Shown here: positions 22,532 through 30,877 of the stretch, piece after piece
Layout of the letters: every line of letters begins with the position of its first letter
Numbering within the stretch: position 1 is the first letter of the stretch
Source: a virus
DNA: 48,650 nt
Virus record (IMG/VR): IMGVR_UViG_3300025133_007636
Span: 1-48,650 of that record
Strand: one strand, 5' to 3'
Notes under the pieces: model-generated
The model's database searches: none
What the model was told of the DNA's origin: nothing
What the model saw: the letters and a program-made list of their open reading frames with translations, nothing else
Made by a program: the position numbers and the translations under genes

Positions 22532-24178
22532 ATGGCACATTTGGAATTTAGTTGTGGGTGTTGTTTTCCTGTAGACAAACCTCAGGGCATATCTTTTAAC
22601 CCTGACATTGGAGAGATTCCGCTATCCTGCACAAGAACTTGGGATTTAATCAGCAAAGGAAACACGAAGGGATGCTTCCAACTAGAGAGTAGACTTGGTC
22701 AAAGTTTGGCAAAAAAGACCAAGCCAAGGAACATTGAAGAGCTTGCTGGTCTCATCTCTATTATGAGGCCCGGTTGTATGGAAGCTATTGTTGACGGCAA
22801 AAGCCTTACCAACCACTACATTGACAGGAAGCACGCAAGAGAACCCGTAGAGTATTTTCATCCGTCTCTGGAGTCTTCCCTGAAAGAAACTTTTGGGATT
22901 TTGGTATACCAAGAACAGAGCATGCAGATTGCACAAGAGATAGCAGGTTTTAATCTTCAAGAAGCGGATATTCTTAGAAAAGCTATCGGTAAGAAGAAGA
23001 CAGATGTCATGGCTCAGGTGAAGAAGTCTTTCTTAGAAAAATCTTCTGAAAGAGGAATTGTCAATAAAAGTCAGGCTGAAGAGATATTTAGCTGGATTGA
23101 AAAATCGCAGAGGTATAGCTTCAATAAGTCTCACGCTGTCAGCTATGCCTTCAACGCTTATCTTTCGGCATACGCAAAAGCTCACTTCAGCAAAGAGTTT
23201 TTTACATCATACCTATTTTACTCAAAAGAAAAACAAAAGCCCCATGAAGAAATAAACGAACTGGTAAATAACTGCAGGATTATGGATATAGACATATTCC
23301 CTCCAGACCTGAGGAAGGCTAATAAGAACTTTAAAATAATTGATGATAAGGTTTTCTTTGGTCTTTCTAATGTAAAGAGTGTCGGCGAGGCAGTCATTGA
23401 TAAGATAAAAAGGTCAATGAAGGAAGTAGAGGAGCTTATTGGCAAGAAGGTCGAAGAATGGAACTGGAGAGAGTTTTTAGTGTTCTTTTCAAGCAGGGTA
23501 ACTAGCACAGCCATAAAGTCTTTAATTTCTGTTGGTGCGGCTTCTTATATGAGCTCGAATAGAACGAGAATGATTTATGAATACGAGATATATCAAAAAC
23601 TAACAAATAAAGAAAAGTCTTGGATACAAAATCTAATGCTACAAGATTCTGATATCTCAAGCAAAGAGTTCCTAGAAATACTAAAGATGGCCGTAGAATT
23701 GCCTCCCGGAAAGAAGGGGGCAGTAGCGAACAAGAAGAGACTTGAAGTTGTTAAGGAAATGATTCTTTCCTTGGAAAACCCTCCATACAAACTAGAGGAT
23801 ATGCCAGAATGGGTAGCAGGAAAAGAAGAGAACCTCTTAGGCATACCTCTCACCTGTAGTAAGGTAGAGGCTTGTGATACGAGTTCTGCAAATGCTATTT
23901 GTAAAGACATAATTAATAAGGCAATTAAGGACTATCCTCTTGTCGCCGTGCAGGTAGACAGCTTGAGAGAGGTGCAAATAAAAAATGGCAAAAATAGAGG
24001 CAACAAGATGGCCTTCGCTACAGTAAGCGACTACAGCTGCTCTGTTGACTGCGTAATATTCTCAGACGCTTGGGAAGAATACAAGGACTTAATGCTTGAA
24101 GGAAATACAGTAATGATTAATGGAGAACTAGATAAAAATAAGGATAGTTTTATGATTAAGAAAGTCTGGCAGATATAA
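22532..24178 (+). CDS. DNA polymerase III alpha subunit, C-terminal half (split DnaE)
   Basis: 548 residues. TWDLISKGNTKGCFQLESR corresponds to the fingers of DnaE ('GvFQLES'), followed by the IDRKHAREP and GILVYQEQSMQIAQEIAGF motifs, ADILRKAIGKKK, and SFNKSHAVSYAFNAY. It ends with an OB-fold domain (VAVQVDSLREVQIKNGK to the end). With the N-terminal half this totals about 1185 residues, a normal full-length DnaE. The first 35 residues are new, with cysteines at FSCGCCF and LSCTRT. The internal clamp-binding motif was not pinpointed. The halves must meet as separate chains. Confidence 0.93.
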   Translation: MAHLEFSCGCCFPVDKPQGISFNPDIGEIPLSCTRTWDLISKGNTKGCFQLESRLGQSLAKKTKPRNIEELAGLISIMRPGCMEAIVDGKSLTNHYIDRKHAREPVEYFHPSLESSLKETFGILVYQEQSMQIAQEIAGFNLQEADILRKAIGKKKTDVMAQVKKSFLEKSSERGIVNKSQAEEIFSWIEKSQRYSFNKSHAVSYAFNAYLSAYAKAHFSKEFFTSYLFYSKEKQKPHEEINELVNNCRIMDIDIFPPDLRKANKNFKIIDDKVFFGLSNVKSVGEAVIDKIKRSMKEVEELIGKKVEEWNWREFLVFFSSRVTSTAIKSLISVGAASYMSSNRTRMIYEYEIYQKLTNKEKSWIQNLMLQDSDISSKEFLEILKMAVELPPGKKGAVANKKRLEVVKEMILSLENPPYKLEDMPEWVAGKEENLLGIPLTCSKVEACDTSSANAICKDIINKAIKDYPLVAVQVDSLREVQIKNGKNRGNKMAFATVSDYSCSVDCVIFSDAWEEYKDLMLEGNTVMINGELDKNKDSFMIKKVWQI

Positions 24179-24186
24179 CTTTATAC

Positions 24187-24215
24187 TTGCCTGAACAATG
24201 CAACAACGATATATT
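24187..24215 (+). promoter_or_regulatory. Sigma70-type promoter (TTGCCT-17-TATATT)
   Basis: TTGCCT (24187-24192) and TATATT (24210-24215; 5 of 6 to TATAAT) are separated by exactly 17 bases. They lie in a 71-base gap, one of the few true intergenic spaces, ahead of the second SSB and the sigma factor. Transcription should start near 24222, leaving a leader of about 28 bases. Confidence 0.6.
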
Positions 24216-24249
24216 ATGTAAATAAATTGAACTTTAATGAAAGCAAAAG

Positions 24250-24648
24250 ATGAATATTGTACATATTAGTGGTACCTTAACCAAGACCCCTGAGCTTAAA
24301 AAGATTCCAAGCGGTGAGAAGACCACAACAGTAGTAAACTTTGTAGTAGCATCATCCAGAAGATTCAAAAAGAAGGATGGTACTTCAGACGAAGAAACTA
24401 CTTTTGTAAACTGTGAAGCTTGGGATAGCGGAGCAGAAACAATAGTCAAGTGGTTTGACAAAGGAGACAATATTATCATTCATGGCTCTCTCAAGAACGA
24501 AAGGTGGGAAGACAAGGATGGCAACAAACGTTCAAGAGAAAAGGTTCGAGTGAGCAATTTTGAGTTTCCACCCAGAGCAAACAAAAAGAAAGAAGAGAAA
24601 CAAGAAGGCGAAGAAGCAAAACAGTTGCAGCCTGAGGCAGCATTCTAA
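24250..24648 (+). CDS. Single-stranded DNA-binding protein, second copy
   Basis: 132 residues with a bacterial SSB OB fold (MNIVHISGTLTKTPELK, VNFVVASSRRF, TFVNCEAWDSGAETIVKWF, IIIHGSLKNERWEDKDG). The linker is charged (KKKEEKQEGEEAKQLQ), and the end is PEAAF instead of the acidic docking tip of the first SSB (10208). It has its own promoter. It may coat DNA at a different stage or with different partners; it may lack the usual tail-mediated recruitment. Confidence 0.9.
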   Translation: MNIVHISGTLTKTPELKKIPSGEKTTTVVNFVVASSRRFKKKDGTSDEETTFVNCEAWDSGAETIVKWFDKGDNIIIHGSLKNERWEDKDGNKRSREKVRVSNFEFPPRANKKKEEKQEGEEAKQLQPEAAF

Positions 24649-24651
24649 AAT

Positions 24652-25146
24652 ATGAAAGAGACTGACCGACCAGACAGTGAGCAACAGTTGATACTGGAAA
24701 ACACAGGATTAGTTGTTTCGCTCGCCAAGTCCTTCAAACCAAAAAATTCTTTAGAGTTCGAAGAATACGTACAATCTGGCAGAATAGGCTTGTGGAAAGC
24801 TATAAAAAAACATGAGCCTAAAAAGGGAGCGCTATCTACTATAGCTTGGTACTATATAAGATGGGAAATAATAAGAGGCATAGTTTTTAACAGTAAAATA
24901 CAACCTGTTAGATTTGCCGACCTAGGGGTAGATGTTGATAGTTTTCTGGATAGGCGAAAACCTCCTGACAATATCCAAGATGTCCAGCCCGACACCCTTA
25001 ATGCTATAGAAAAGGAAGTTTTAAAAATGCGCTCAAGGGGTTACACAATGAAGGAAATCGGAGAAAACTTTAGTCGCTCTAGAGGATGGGCTAATGAAAA
25101 ATTTAAGTCAGCTATAAATAAAATAAAAGAGGCGATTAATGACTGA
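24652..25146 (+). CDS. Phage RNA polymerase sigma factor (regions 2 and 4)
   Basis: 164 residues. LILENTGLVVSLAKSFKP, EEYVQSGRIGLWKAIKKHEP and ALSTIAWYYIRWEIIRGI match sigma70 region 2 (core binding and -10 recognition). AIEKEVLKMRSRGYTMKEIG and NFSRSRGWANEKFKSAINKI form a short region-4 helix-turn-helix. Regions 1 and 3 are absent, as in phage late sigma factors such as T4 gp55. It probably redirects host RNA polymerase to late genes, perhaps including the tail operon on the other strand. No gp55-type late promoter box could be identified in the window. Confidence 0.8.
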   Translation: MKETDRPDSEQQLILENTGLVVSLAKSFKPKNSLEFEEYVQSGRIGLWKAIKKHEPKKGALSTIAWYYIRWEIIRGIVFNSKIQPVRFADLGVDVDSFLDRRKPPDNIQDVQPDTLNAIEKEVLKMRSRGYTMKEIGENFSRSRGWANEKFKSAINKIKEAIND

Positions 25147-26800
25147 CAAAAAAAGAATTCTGTTCTGTAACGAGGCATCCTTTTTATGTAGCGGATATGG
25201 AAAATACGGCAGAGAAGTAATAAGCCGCCTTTACGATACAGACAAATACGAAATTGCGGAATTTGCGACTTACGGTTCTGTAGATGATACTAGAGCCAAT
25301 AACATACCTTGGGACTATTACGCCAACGCTGTTAAAGAACAAGACCCAAGATTCCCTGAATACCAAAAAAATCCATCAAACCAATTTGGAGAGTGGAGAT
25401 TTGAAAGAATTCTATTAGACTTCAAGCCGAGTATTGTTTGGGATATAAGAGACTTCTGGATGTTAAGCTATCAAGCGAACTCCCCGCTGAAGGATTACTT
25501 TCACTGGTCTATAATGCCAACAGTAGACTCTGCCCCACAACGACCCGAATGGCTTGAGGTCTTTTCTCGGGCAGACGGAATATTCACTTATTCTGATTGG
25601 AGTCATGATGTTTTGAAAAAAGAAGGGGTTGGCAAACTCAATTTAAATGGCTGTGCTCCTCCGGGTGTAGATATAGATATATTTAAACCTACCAAGAACA
25701 AAACAGCCCACAAGTCCTCTATGGGCCTCCAAGAGGATGTTAAGGTCATAGGAACGGTTATGAGAAACCAAAAGCGTAAGCTTTATCCTGACTTATTTGC
25801 TGCGTTTAGGGAATATCTAGATGAATGTGAAAGACAAGGCAAAACAGAACTAGCCAAGAAAACATTCCTTTACTGTCACACCAGCTACCCAGATGTAGGA
25901 TGGGATTTCCCAACGCTGCTAAAGGAGTTTGGTCTGGGCAACAAGGTGCTGTTCACCTACTTGTGCAAAAAAACTGGCCAGTGCTTTCCTTCCTTCTTTC
26001 ATGGGGCACAGGCAATCTCCCCATTTACGAAAGAATACACCGCTATTTTTCCTAGCGTGTCTCATGGTATCACTGATGAACAACTGGCTGATATATTCAA
26101 TCTTTTTGATGTCTATGTTCAGTACTCTATATGCGAAGGGTTTGGAATGCCTCAAGTAGAAGCTGCTGCTTGTGGTGTCCCTGTGATGTCAGTTGACTAC
26201 AGTGCAATGGAGGATGTTGTTAGAAAGATTGGTGGCTATCCAATAAAGGTTAAAAGACTTTTTAGGGAGCTTGAAACAGGTGCGTACAGAGCCATGCCTG
26301 ACAACGAAGACTTAGTAGCAAGCCTGATTCCCTTCTTGTCATCTCCTCAACCTGTTAGGCAGAGAAAAGGAATGCTTGCTAGACAGGGTGTGCTTGAGCA
26401 TTACACTTGGGATAAAACCGCTAAAATATGGGAAGACTACTTTGACGCCGTCGAGTTTAAAGGGGTTCAAAACAAGTGGGATTCCCCTCCTAGGTTCGCC
26501 CCATCTAATTTCGATGTGCCTGAAGAACTTGGAAATTCACAGTTTGTTCAACAGGCAATACTCCAGACAATGGGCCCAGAAAGAGAAAATATATTTAGAA
26601 AAACAGAATATATAGAGGACTTGAACAATAAAGCTCGGTTCGACGGAAGGGGCTGGAGACCTTTTGATAGAAAAAAACTTATGAATATACTTAAGGTAAC
26701 ATGCGAAAACATAAACAATTGTGAGTCTGCAAGGTGTGGTCAAACTCAAATGGAAGTTCCTGACTACATACACTTCGCCCACGCTAGGAGAAACAGATGA
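25139..26800 (+). CDS. GT4-type (GT-B) glycosyltransferase with C-terminal extension
   Basis: 553 residues. An N-terminal Rossmann domain (RILFCNEASFLCSGYGKYGRE) and a C-terminal one are present; the sugar-nucleotide motif CEGFGMPQVEAAACGVPVM holds the conserved E-x7-E of GT4 enzymes. Beyond about residue 440 an extra 110 residues with cysteines (CENINNCESARC) does not belong to the transferase core. It transfers sugars from activated donors, in phages often to DNA, the virion or host surface glycans. It overlaps the sigma factor by 8 bases and the next transferase by 4. Confidence 0.85.
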   Translation: MTDKKRILFCNEASFLCSGYGKYGREVISRLYDTDKYEIAEFATYGSVDDTRANNIPWDYYANAVKEQDPRFPEYQKNPSNQFGEWRFERILLDFKPSIVWDIRDFWMLSYQANSPLKDYFHWSIMPTVDSAPQRPEWLEVFSRADGIFTYSDWSHDVLKKEGVGKLNLNGCAPPGVDIDIFKPTKNKTAHKSSMGLQEDVKVIGTVMRNQKRKLYPDLFAAFREYLDECERQGKTELAKKTFLYCHTSYPDVGWDFPTLLKEFGLGNKVLFTYLCKKTGQCFPSFFHGAQAISPFTKEYTAIFPSVSHGITDEQLADIFNLFDVYVQYSICEGFGMPQVEAAACGVPVMSVDYSAMEDVVRKIGGYPIKVKRLFRELETGAYRAMPDNEDLVASLIPFLSSPQPVRQRKGMLARQGVLEHYTWDKTAKIWEDYFDAVEFKGVQNKWDSPPRFAPSNFDVPEELGNSQFVQQAILQTMGPERENIFRKTEYIEDLNNKARFDGRGWRPFDRKKLMNILKVTCENINNCESARCGQTQMEVPDYIHFAHARRNR

Positions 26801-27912
26801 CAAAAAGTTTATTCATAGCTCCCTATAGACAGGCCGACGGATGGGGCAACGCCGCAAAAGAGTATGCTAAGTCTATAGCTAAATCTTGTGAGTTGGCCAT
26901 TCGACCTATTTACATGGGAAGTTCTTTCTGTGAGCTAGACGAAGACCTTCTAGAATATGAATTCAACGATTTTAGAGAATATGACACTATTATCCAAAAT
27001 TGCCTTCCTCATTTCTCACATTATCATGGGGGTTGCAAGAATGTCTTGCTTTGCCATTTAGAAACCAGCTCACTAGAACATACATCTTGGCTAGGCCATA
27101 TGAAACTCATGGATGAAGTATGGGTTCCCAGTACAGCCAACAGACTATCTTTATTAGAAAGTGGGATGAACCCAGATAAGGTAAAAGTTGTACCTATACC
27201 TTGCGACATAGAAAAGTACAAGAAGGATTACGGTAAACTACACATACCCCATGTAAACCATGATGATTTCGTCTTCTATTTTGTCGGCGAGTATGTCCAA
27301 AGAAAAAATCTGACAGCTTTAATAACTGCTTTTCATTGTGAGTTCGAGCCCTACGAACAAGTTAAGCTTGTGATAAAGACGAACAAGACAGGTTATAACC
27401 CACAGCAACTTTCCCAAGAAATAAACAAAAAGATACTCAATACCAAGTCTAGACTTAGAATATTTCCAAACACAGAGAGTTATAAGCAAGACATAGTCAT
27501 AACCGACATGTTGCCAGAAGACCACCTCATGGCCATGCACAACACATGCGACTGTTTCGTAATGCCTTCACACGGAGAATCTTGGTCTATGCCAACCTTC
27601 GATGCAATGGCGATGGGCAACCCTTGCATAGTTCCTTCTAACACAGGTATGACCGAGTATGTCAATAAAGAAAATGGCTGGATAGTAGAGTCCACTTCTC
27701 AGCCATGTATGACCAGAGACGCTCCTCTGTCAGACATATATACCGCCAGAGAACGATGGAGACATGTAAGTGTTTCTAACATGATGTCTTCTATGCGAGA
27801 GGCGTTTGAAAACAAAAAAGAGTTCAAGAAAAAATCTGAAAAGTGTATCAAGAGTTCGGCCCAATATTCGCATGAGCAGGTTGCAAATACAATTAAGGAG
27901 CTTTTGAAATGA
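26797..27912 (+). CDS. GT4-type (GT-B) glycosyltransferase
   Basis: 371 residues. The N-domain starts SLFIAPYRQADGWGNAAKEYA, and VWVPSTANRLSLLESG is the interdomain strand. FVGEYVQRKNLTALITAF opens the donor domain. The motif PSHGESWSMPTFDAMAMGNPCIVPS is split here for length: PSHGESWSMP then TFDAMAMGNPCIV, equivalent to the GT4 E-x7-E site. It is related in architecture to the preceding gene and probably acts in the same pathway. Confidence 0.87.
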   Translation: MTKSLFIAPYRQADGWGNAAKEYAKSIAKSCELAIRPIYMGSSFCELDEDLLEYEFNDFREYDTIIQNCLPHFSHYHGGCKNVLLCHLETSSLEHTSWLGHMKLMDEVWVPSTANRLSLLESGMNPDKVKVVPIPCDIEKYKKDYGKLHIPHVNHDDFVFYFVGEYVQRKNLTALITAFHCEFEPYEQVKLVIKTNKTGYNPQQLSQEINKKILNTKSRLRIFPNTESYKQDIVITDMLPEDHLMAMHNTCDCFVMPSHGESWSMPTFDAMAMGNPCIVPSNTGMTEYVNKENGWIVESTSQPCMTRDAPLSDIYTARERWRHVSVSNMMSSMREAFENKKEFKKKSEKCIKSSAQYSHEQVANTIKELLK

Positions 27913-28442
27913 CAGCAATGAAAACAATAATCAGAATAGCTACAAAAAAGAAAGACGAGCCTTATAATATACTAATGCTTCTAGGAGATGACATTGAATA
28001 CATCTTAAACCTTGCAGGAACAGGCAACAACATATATATATGGTCTACTGTTAATGGAAAAACTTGGCCCGAAGATTTACAAAAACCTGAAAATTGTTAT
28101 ATTGTAACGGGAGAAGATTGGCCGGTTAGATTAGACCTAGACTTAGCGATATGTAGCAACAGAGGATTCTTTCAATTTTTTAAGAATATTTGCAATGTTT
28201 TTCATATGCCTCTGATTCTACTAGAACATCAAACCCCCGCTCAGGAATATATAAATCAAAACCATCAGGAATGGATGACCTTGCAATCCTTTGAGGGAGA
28301 CATAAATGTTTTCTCTGGCGAAGATAGCAGGGACGCTTGGGGCAAACTGGGCTACGTGGTACCAAAAAATGACAATTCTTTTTGCGAATCTTGGAATAAT
28401 ATACTTCAAGAGTCTTGCAGCTTAACATATACGAGGATGTAA
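27909..28442 (+). CDS. Putative GT-B N-terminal-domain-like protein (177 aa)
   Basis: A Rossmann-like protein: PYNILMLLGDDIEYILNLA at the start, and DLDLAICSNRGFFQFFKN then MPLILLEHQTPAQEY, which resembles the acceptor domain of GT-B transferases. No donor-binding C-terminal domain follows, so it is either a fragment or a stand-alone accessory. It overlaps the previous gene by 4 bases, and ATG 27918 is an alternative start. Confidence 0.5.
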   Translation: MTAMKTIIRIATKKKDEPYNILMLLGDDIEYILNLAGTGNNIYIWSTVNGKTWPEDLQKPENCYIVTGEDWPVRLDLDLAICSNRGFFQFFKNICNVFHMPLILLEHQTPAQEYINQNHQEWMTLQSFEGDINVFSGEDSRDAWGKLGYVVPKNDNSFCESWNNILQESCSLTYTRM

Positions 28443-28444
28443 AA

Positions 28445-28864
28445 ATGAGGATAGCTTTATATTTACCCGGAATTATTGACGGGAGCGAAGATGGTTATGA
28501 GTATGTTGATATCAGCAGTATAGTGGATATTGACGACGCTTCATGCGAAGAGATTCTTGTGGGCGAATGCTTAGACTATTTGTCGCAAAGGAAAGATTTC
28601 TTTAGCGAGATAATCAAAAAGGTACGGTACGGAGGTAAAATAGTAATATCTGGAATAGACCTTAATCAGGTTGGTAGACAAATTACAAACGGAGCCATAA
28701 ATACAGGAAACGTATCAGAGTTAGTATACAATAAGAGACACTCCATCAGTAATGTCTATGAAGTCGCTAAAACACTCACTAAATCAGGAATGCATGTGAC
28801 TAGCAAAACAATGTCAGATATTAACTACAGTGTCATAGCAGAAAGAGGAGTCCCAAATGGTTAA
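28445..28864 (+). CDS. Methyltransferase-like protein lacking the SAM-binding half
   Basis: 139 residues from ATG 28445 (GAGGATG lies ahead). CEEILVGECLDYLSQRKDFF followed by KKVRYGGKIVISGID matches the late part of class I SAM methyltransferases ('hvLEHl' then 'vLkpGG.lviS.pD'). The N-terminal glycine-rich SAM motif I (GxGxG) is not present. It may have lost methyl transfer or may act as a partner. It overlaps the next gene by 8 bases. Confidence 0.5.
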   Translation: MRIALYLPGIIDGSEDGYEYVDISSIVDIDDASCEEILVGECLDYLSQRKDFFSEIIKKVRYGGKIVISGIDLNQVGRQITNGAINTGNVSELVYNKRHSISNVYEVAKTLTKSGMHVTSKTMSDINYSVIAERGVPNG

Positions 28865-29627
28865 AACTCTCTGTAGAGACTGCGTCTTTGCTGAATGGGA
28901 CAAAGACAATCAAACAGGCTGTAGCGTTGGCAGGCTTGATAAATATAAAGAACTTGAATGTGCCTTTGATTGCGAAGAAGAAGGAGGAGATAAAAAGTTC
29001 TTCATGATACAGGGAAGATACTGCATGATGTGCAGGAATCAAAAATGGGTAGACGATAACGATGTCTCCGAGGAGAAGTGGGAAGAAGTTGCTAGAGAGG
29101 AAATGAAAATAAAATATCAAGCAATAGTTTTCGCCAGCGACAACAAAGAAGAAATTAAGAAAACAATAAAGTCTTTAGTCTCTCAAAAGATTCCCCCTGT
29201 ATACATAGTTCTTGCAAGGAAACCAAACTGCAAATACGGACCAAGGGAACTAGCAGGAACAATGGGCTCAAACTGTAAAAATATTCCTTGGAGGATTCAA
29301 AATCTTTTAGAAGCATTCGTTACAGACAGAGAAGCTTTAGATATAATTGTATCAACAGAACCAAAACCTTACTTTGCAGTGTTCTATGCTGGCTTTGAAG
29401 TTCCTGACGATACGTTTGAGCAAATAAATAAAGCTATAACTGAGGACCTTATCCAGTTTGCAGTGATAGCACCTAATGAAGACGGCAATGGTATGGTTAT
29501 GCTAAGTAATGTATACAGATACTATAACGGAAACAAAGAAAAAGACCTAGAAGAAAAGATAGAGGAAGATGAATGTCTGGAGAACATAATACCAATAAGC
29601 AAGATTTGCCCGAACTTCCCTCTATAG
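28857..29627 (+). CDS. Cysteine-rich domain fused to a GT-A-like domain
   Basis: 256 residues. The first 65 carry eight cysteines (CRDC, GC, EC, DC, YCMMC), suggesting one or two zinc sites. After residue 85 a GT-A-like domain follows (KYQAIVFASDNKEEIKKTIKSL resembles the GT2 start). SNVYRYYNGN lies near the end. There is no clear DxD metal motif, so activity is uncertain. It may be a regulator or inactive member of the glycosylation set. It overlaps the next gene by 55 bases. Confidence 0.5.
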   Translation: MVKTLCRDCVFAEWDKDNQTGCSVGRLDKYKELECAFDCEEEGGDKKFFMIQGRYCMMCRNQKWVDDNDVSEEKWEEVAREEMKIKYQAIVFASDNKEEIKKTIKSLVSQKIPPVYIVLARKPNCKYGPRELAGTMGSNCKNIPWRIQNLLEAFVTDREALDIIVSTEPKPYFAVFYAGFEVPDDTFEQINKAITEDLIQFAVIAPNEDGNGMVMLSNVYRYYNGNKEKDLEEKIEEDECLENIIPISKICPNFPL

Positions 29628-30160
29628 GGATTATAATATCTGGCACCGATAACTTGCAAAAGCAGAAAACTGTCGAAAGCATAAAAAATCAAAGCTACGA
29701 GAGTTATAAAATTTATTTAGACCCGAGTGAAGCCCCGTGCAAAATGTTTAACTCGATGGAAAAGAAGGAAGATATTTACTGTTTCATGAGAGACGGAGAT
29801 GTTTTCGAGGGTTCATCACTACTAAAACAAGTTGCTGGAAGAATGTCTTTTGATAAACTTATTGCTGGCATGTACTTTGACTGCTATGTAATGGAGAAGG
29901 AAGAAATCTTCAGTCAAATCTTTTTACCACCTCATGACGTAGAAACTTTTCCTAATCTATTAGGCTCTTTTCCAATATTTGTTAGAGCTTCTATGTGTGA
30001 GCAGTTCCCTATGGATGAGAATTTAAACAGTTTATATAATCATAATCTTTTGTTGAGACTCTCTTCAAAAGGGATAATTGTGCATGCTTCAATCTTAGGA
30101 TTTCGTCTAAAGAAGGTTGACATGGATTTGTCTAACGACCTACAGTATTTGAGTGCTTAG
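29573..30160 (+). CDS. GT-A (GT2-like) protein
   Basis: 195 residues. SIGIIISGTDNLQKQKTVES then IKNQSYESYKIYL is typical of GT2 transferases ('S.I.Qty.n.eiiv'), and FMRDGDVFEGSSLL resembles the DxD and following loop ('lddDD.~.p..L'). GAGGA (29562-29566) lies 6 bases ahead of the ATG and supports this start despite the long overlap with the upstream gene. Confidence 0.55.
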   Translation: MSGEHNTNKQDLPELPSIGIIISGTDNLQKQKTVESIKNQSYESYKIYLDPSEAPCKMFNSMEKKEDIYCFMRDGDVFEGSSLLKQVAGRMSFDKLIAGMYFDCYVMEKEEIFSQIFLPPHDVETFPNLLGSFPIFVRASMCEQFPMDENLNSLYNHNLLLRLSSKGIIVHASILGFRLKKVDMDLSNDLQYLSA

Positions 30161-30163
30161 ATT

Positions 30164-30877
30164 TTGAAAATAAAGAATACTACTAATATTACAGGCAGGA
30201 AGTCTGAGAAGTGCAGTATAATAATACCTGCCGCAGGAATGGGTAGGAGAATGAGGTCTTATGGACCTAAGTCTCTTATCAAGATAACAACACAAAAGAC
30301 AATCATACAAAATCAGTTGGAAATAATTAAAGACAATTTTGTAAACCATGAGATAATATTAGTTTGTGGGTTTGAAGCTGAAAGGCTTATGCGAAACACC
30401 CCAGAAGACATAATAAAGGTTGAGAATGAGAATTATGAAAACACAAATGTATTAAGAAGTATATCTATGGGGTTGAGAGCAAGTACCTGTGACAAGGTAA
30501 TGATTCTGTATGGCGATTTGGTCTTTAACCCAGAGACAATAAAAAATCTTAAACTAGATGCATCATGTTTGGTTGTTGATAGTTCTCACACGATGAATGA
30601 GGATGAAGTAGGATGCAATATATCAAATCACTACATTGAGCAAATGCTCCCTGATATTGATAATAAGTGGGCCCAAATAGCCTTCCTCATAGGAGAAGAA
30701 CTTAGATTGTTTAAAAAAGTAGCTTGCGATAAAGACAAGTCTCATTACTTTGGGTTTGAGGCTATAAACGAAGTTATAGGCAAGGGAGGGTTGTTTAAGT
30801 CTGTCTCTCCTAATGGTATGAAGATTACTGACGTGGACTCATCAAAAGACCTTTCTGTGGCAAGAGAAATATTATGA
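30164..30877 (+). CDS. Sugar- or choline-phosphate nucleotidyltransferase
   Basis: 237 residues from a TTG start. SIIIPAAGMGRRMRSYGPKS is the G-x-G-x-R-M signature of sugar nucleotidyltransferases and LicC-like cytidylyltransferases. ILYGDLVFNPETI holds the acidic metal site, and KITDVDSSKDL is near the end. It activates a sugar or phosphocholine with NTP, so the neighbouring transferases may use its product. No strong Shine-Dalgarno is visible; the upstream stop is 3 bases before. Confidence 0.75.
   Translation: MKIKNTTNITGRKSEKCSIIIPAAGMGRRMRSYGPKSLIKITTQKTIIQNQLEIIKDNFVNHEIILVCGFEAERLMRNTPEDIIKVENENYENTNVLRSISMGLRASTCDKVMILYGDLVFNPETIKNLKLDASCLVVDSSHTMNEDEVGCNISNHYIEQMLPDIDNKWAQIAFLIGEELRLFKKVACDKDKSHYFGFEAINEVIGKGGLFKSVSPNGMKITDVDSSKDLSVAREIL

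Noticed and set aside
20920-22640. A split intein at the polymerase break
   Set aside because: No intein splice motifs (N-terminal Cys/Ser block with downstream HNH-type or TxxH motifs) lie at the end of the N-gene or the start of the C-gene, and the cyanobacterial split site lies in a different place, inside the C-gene.
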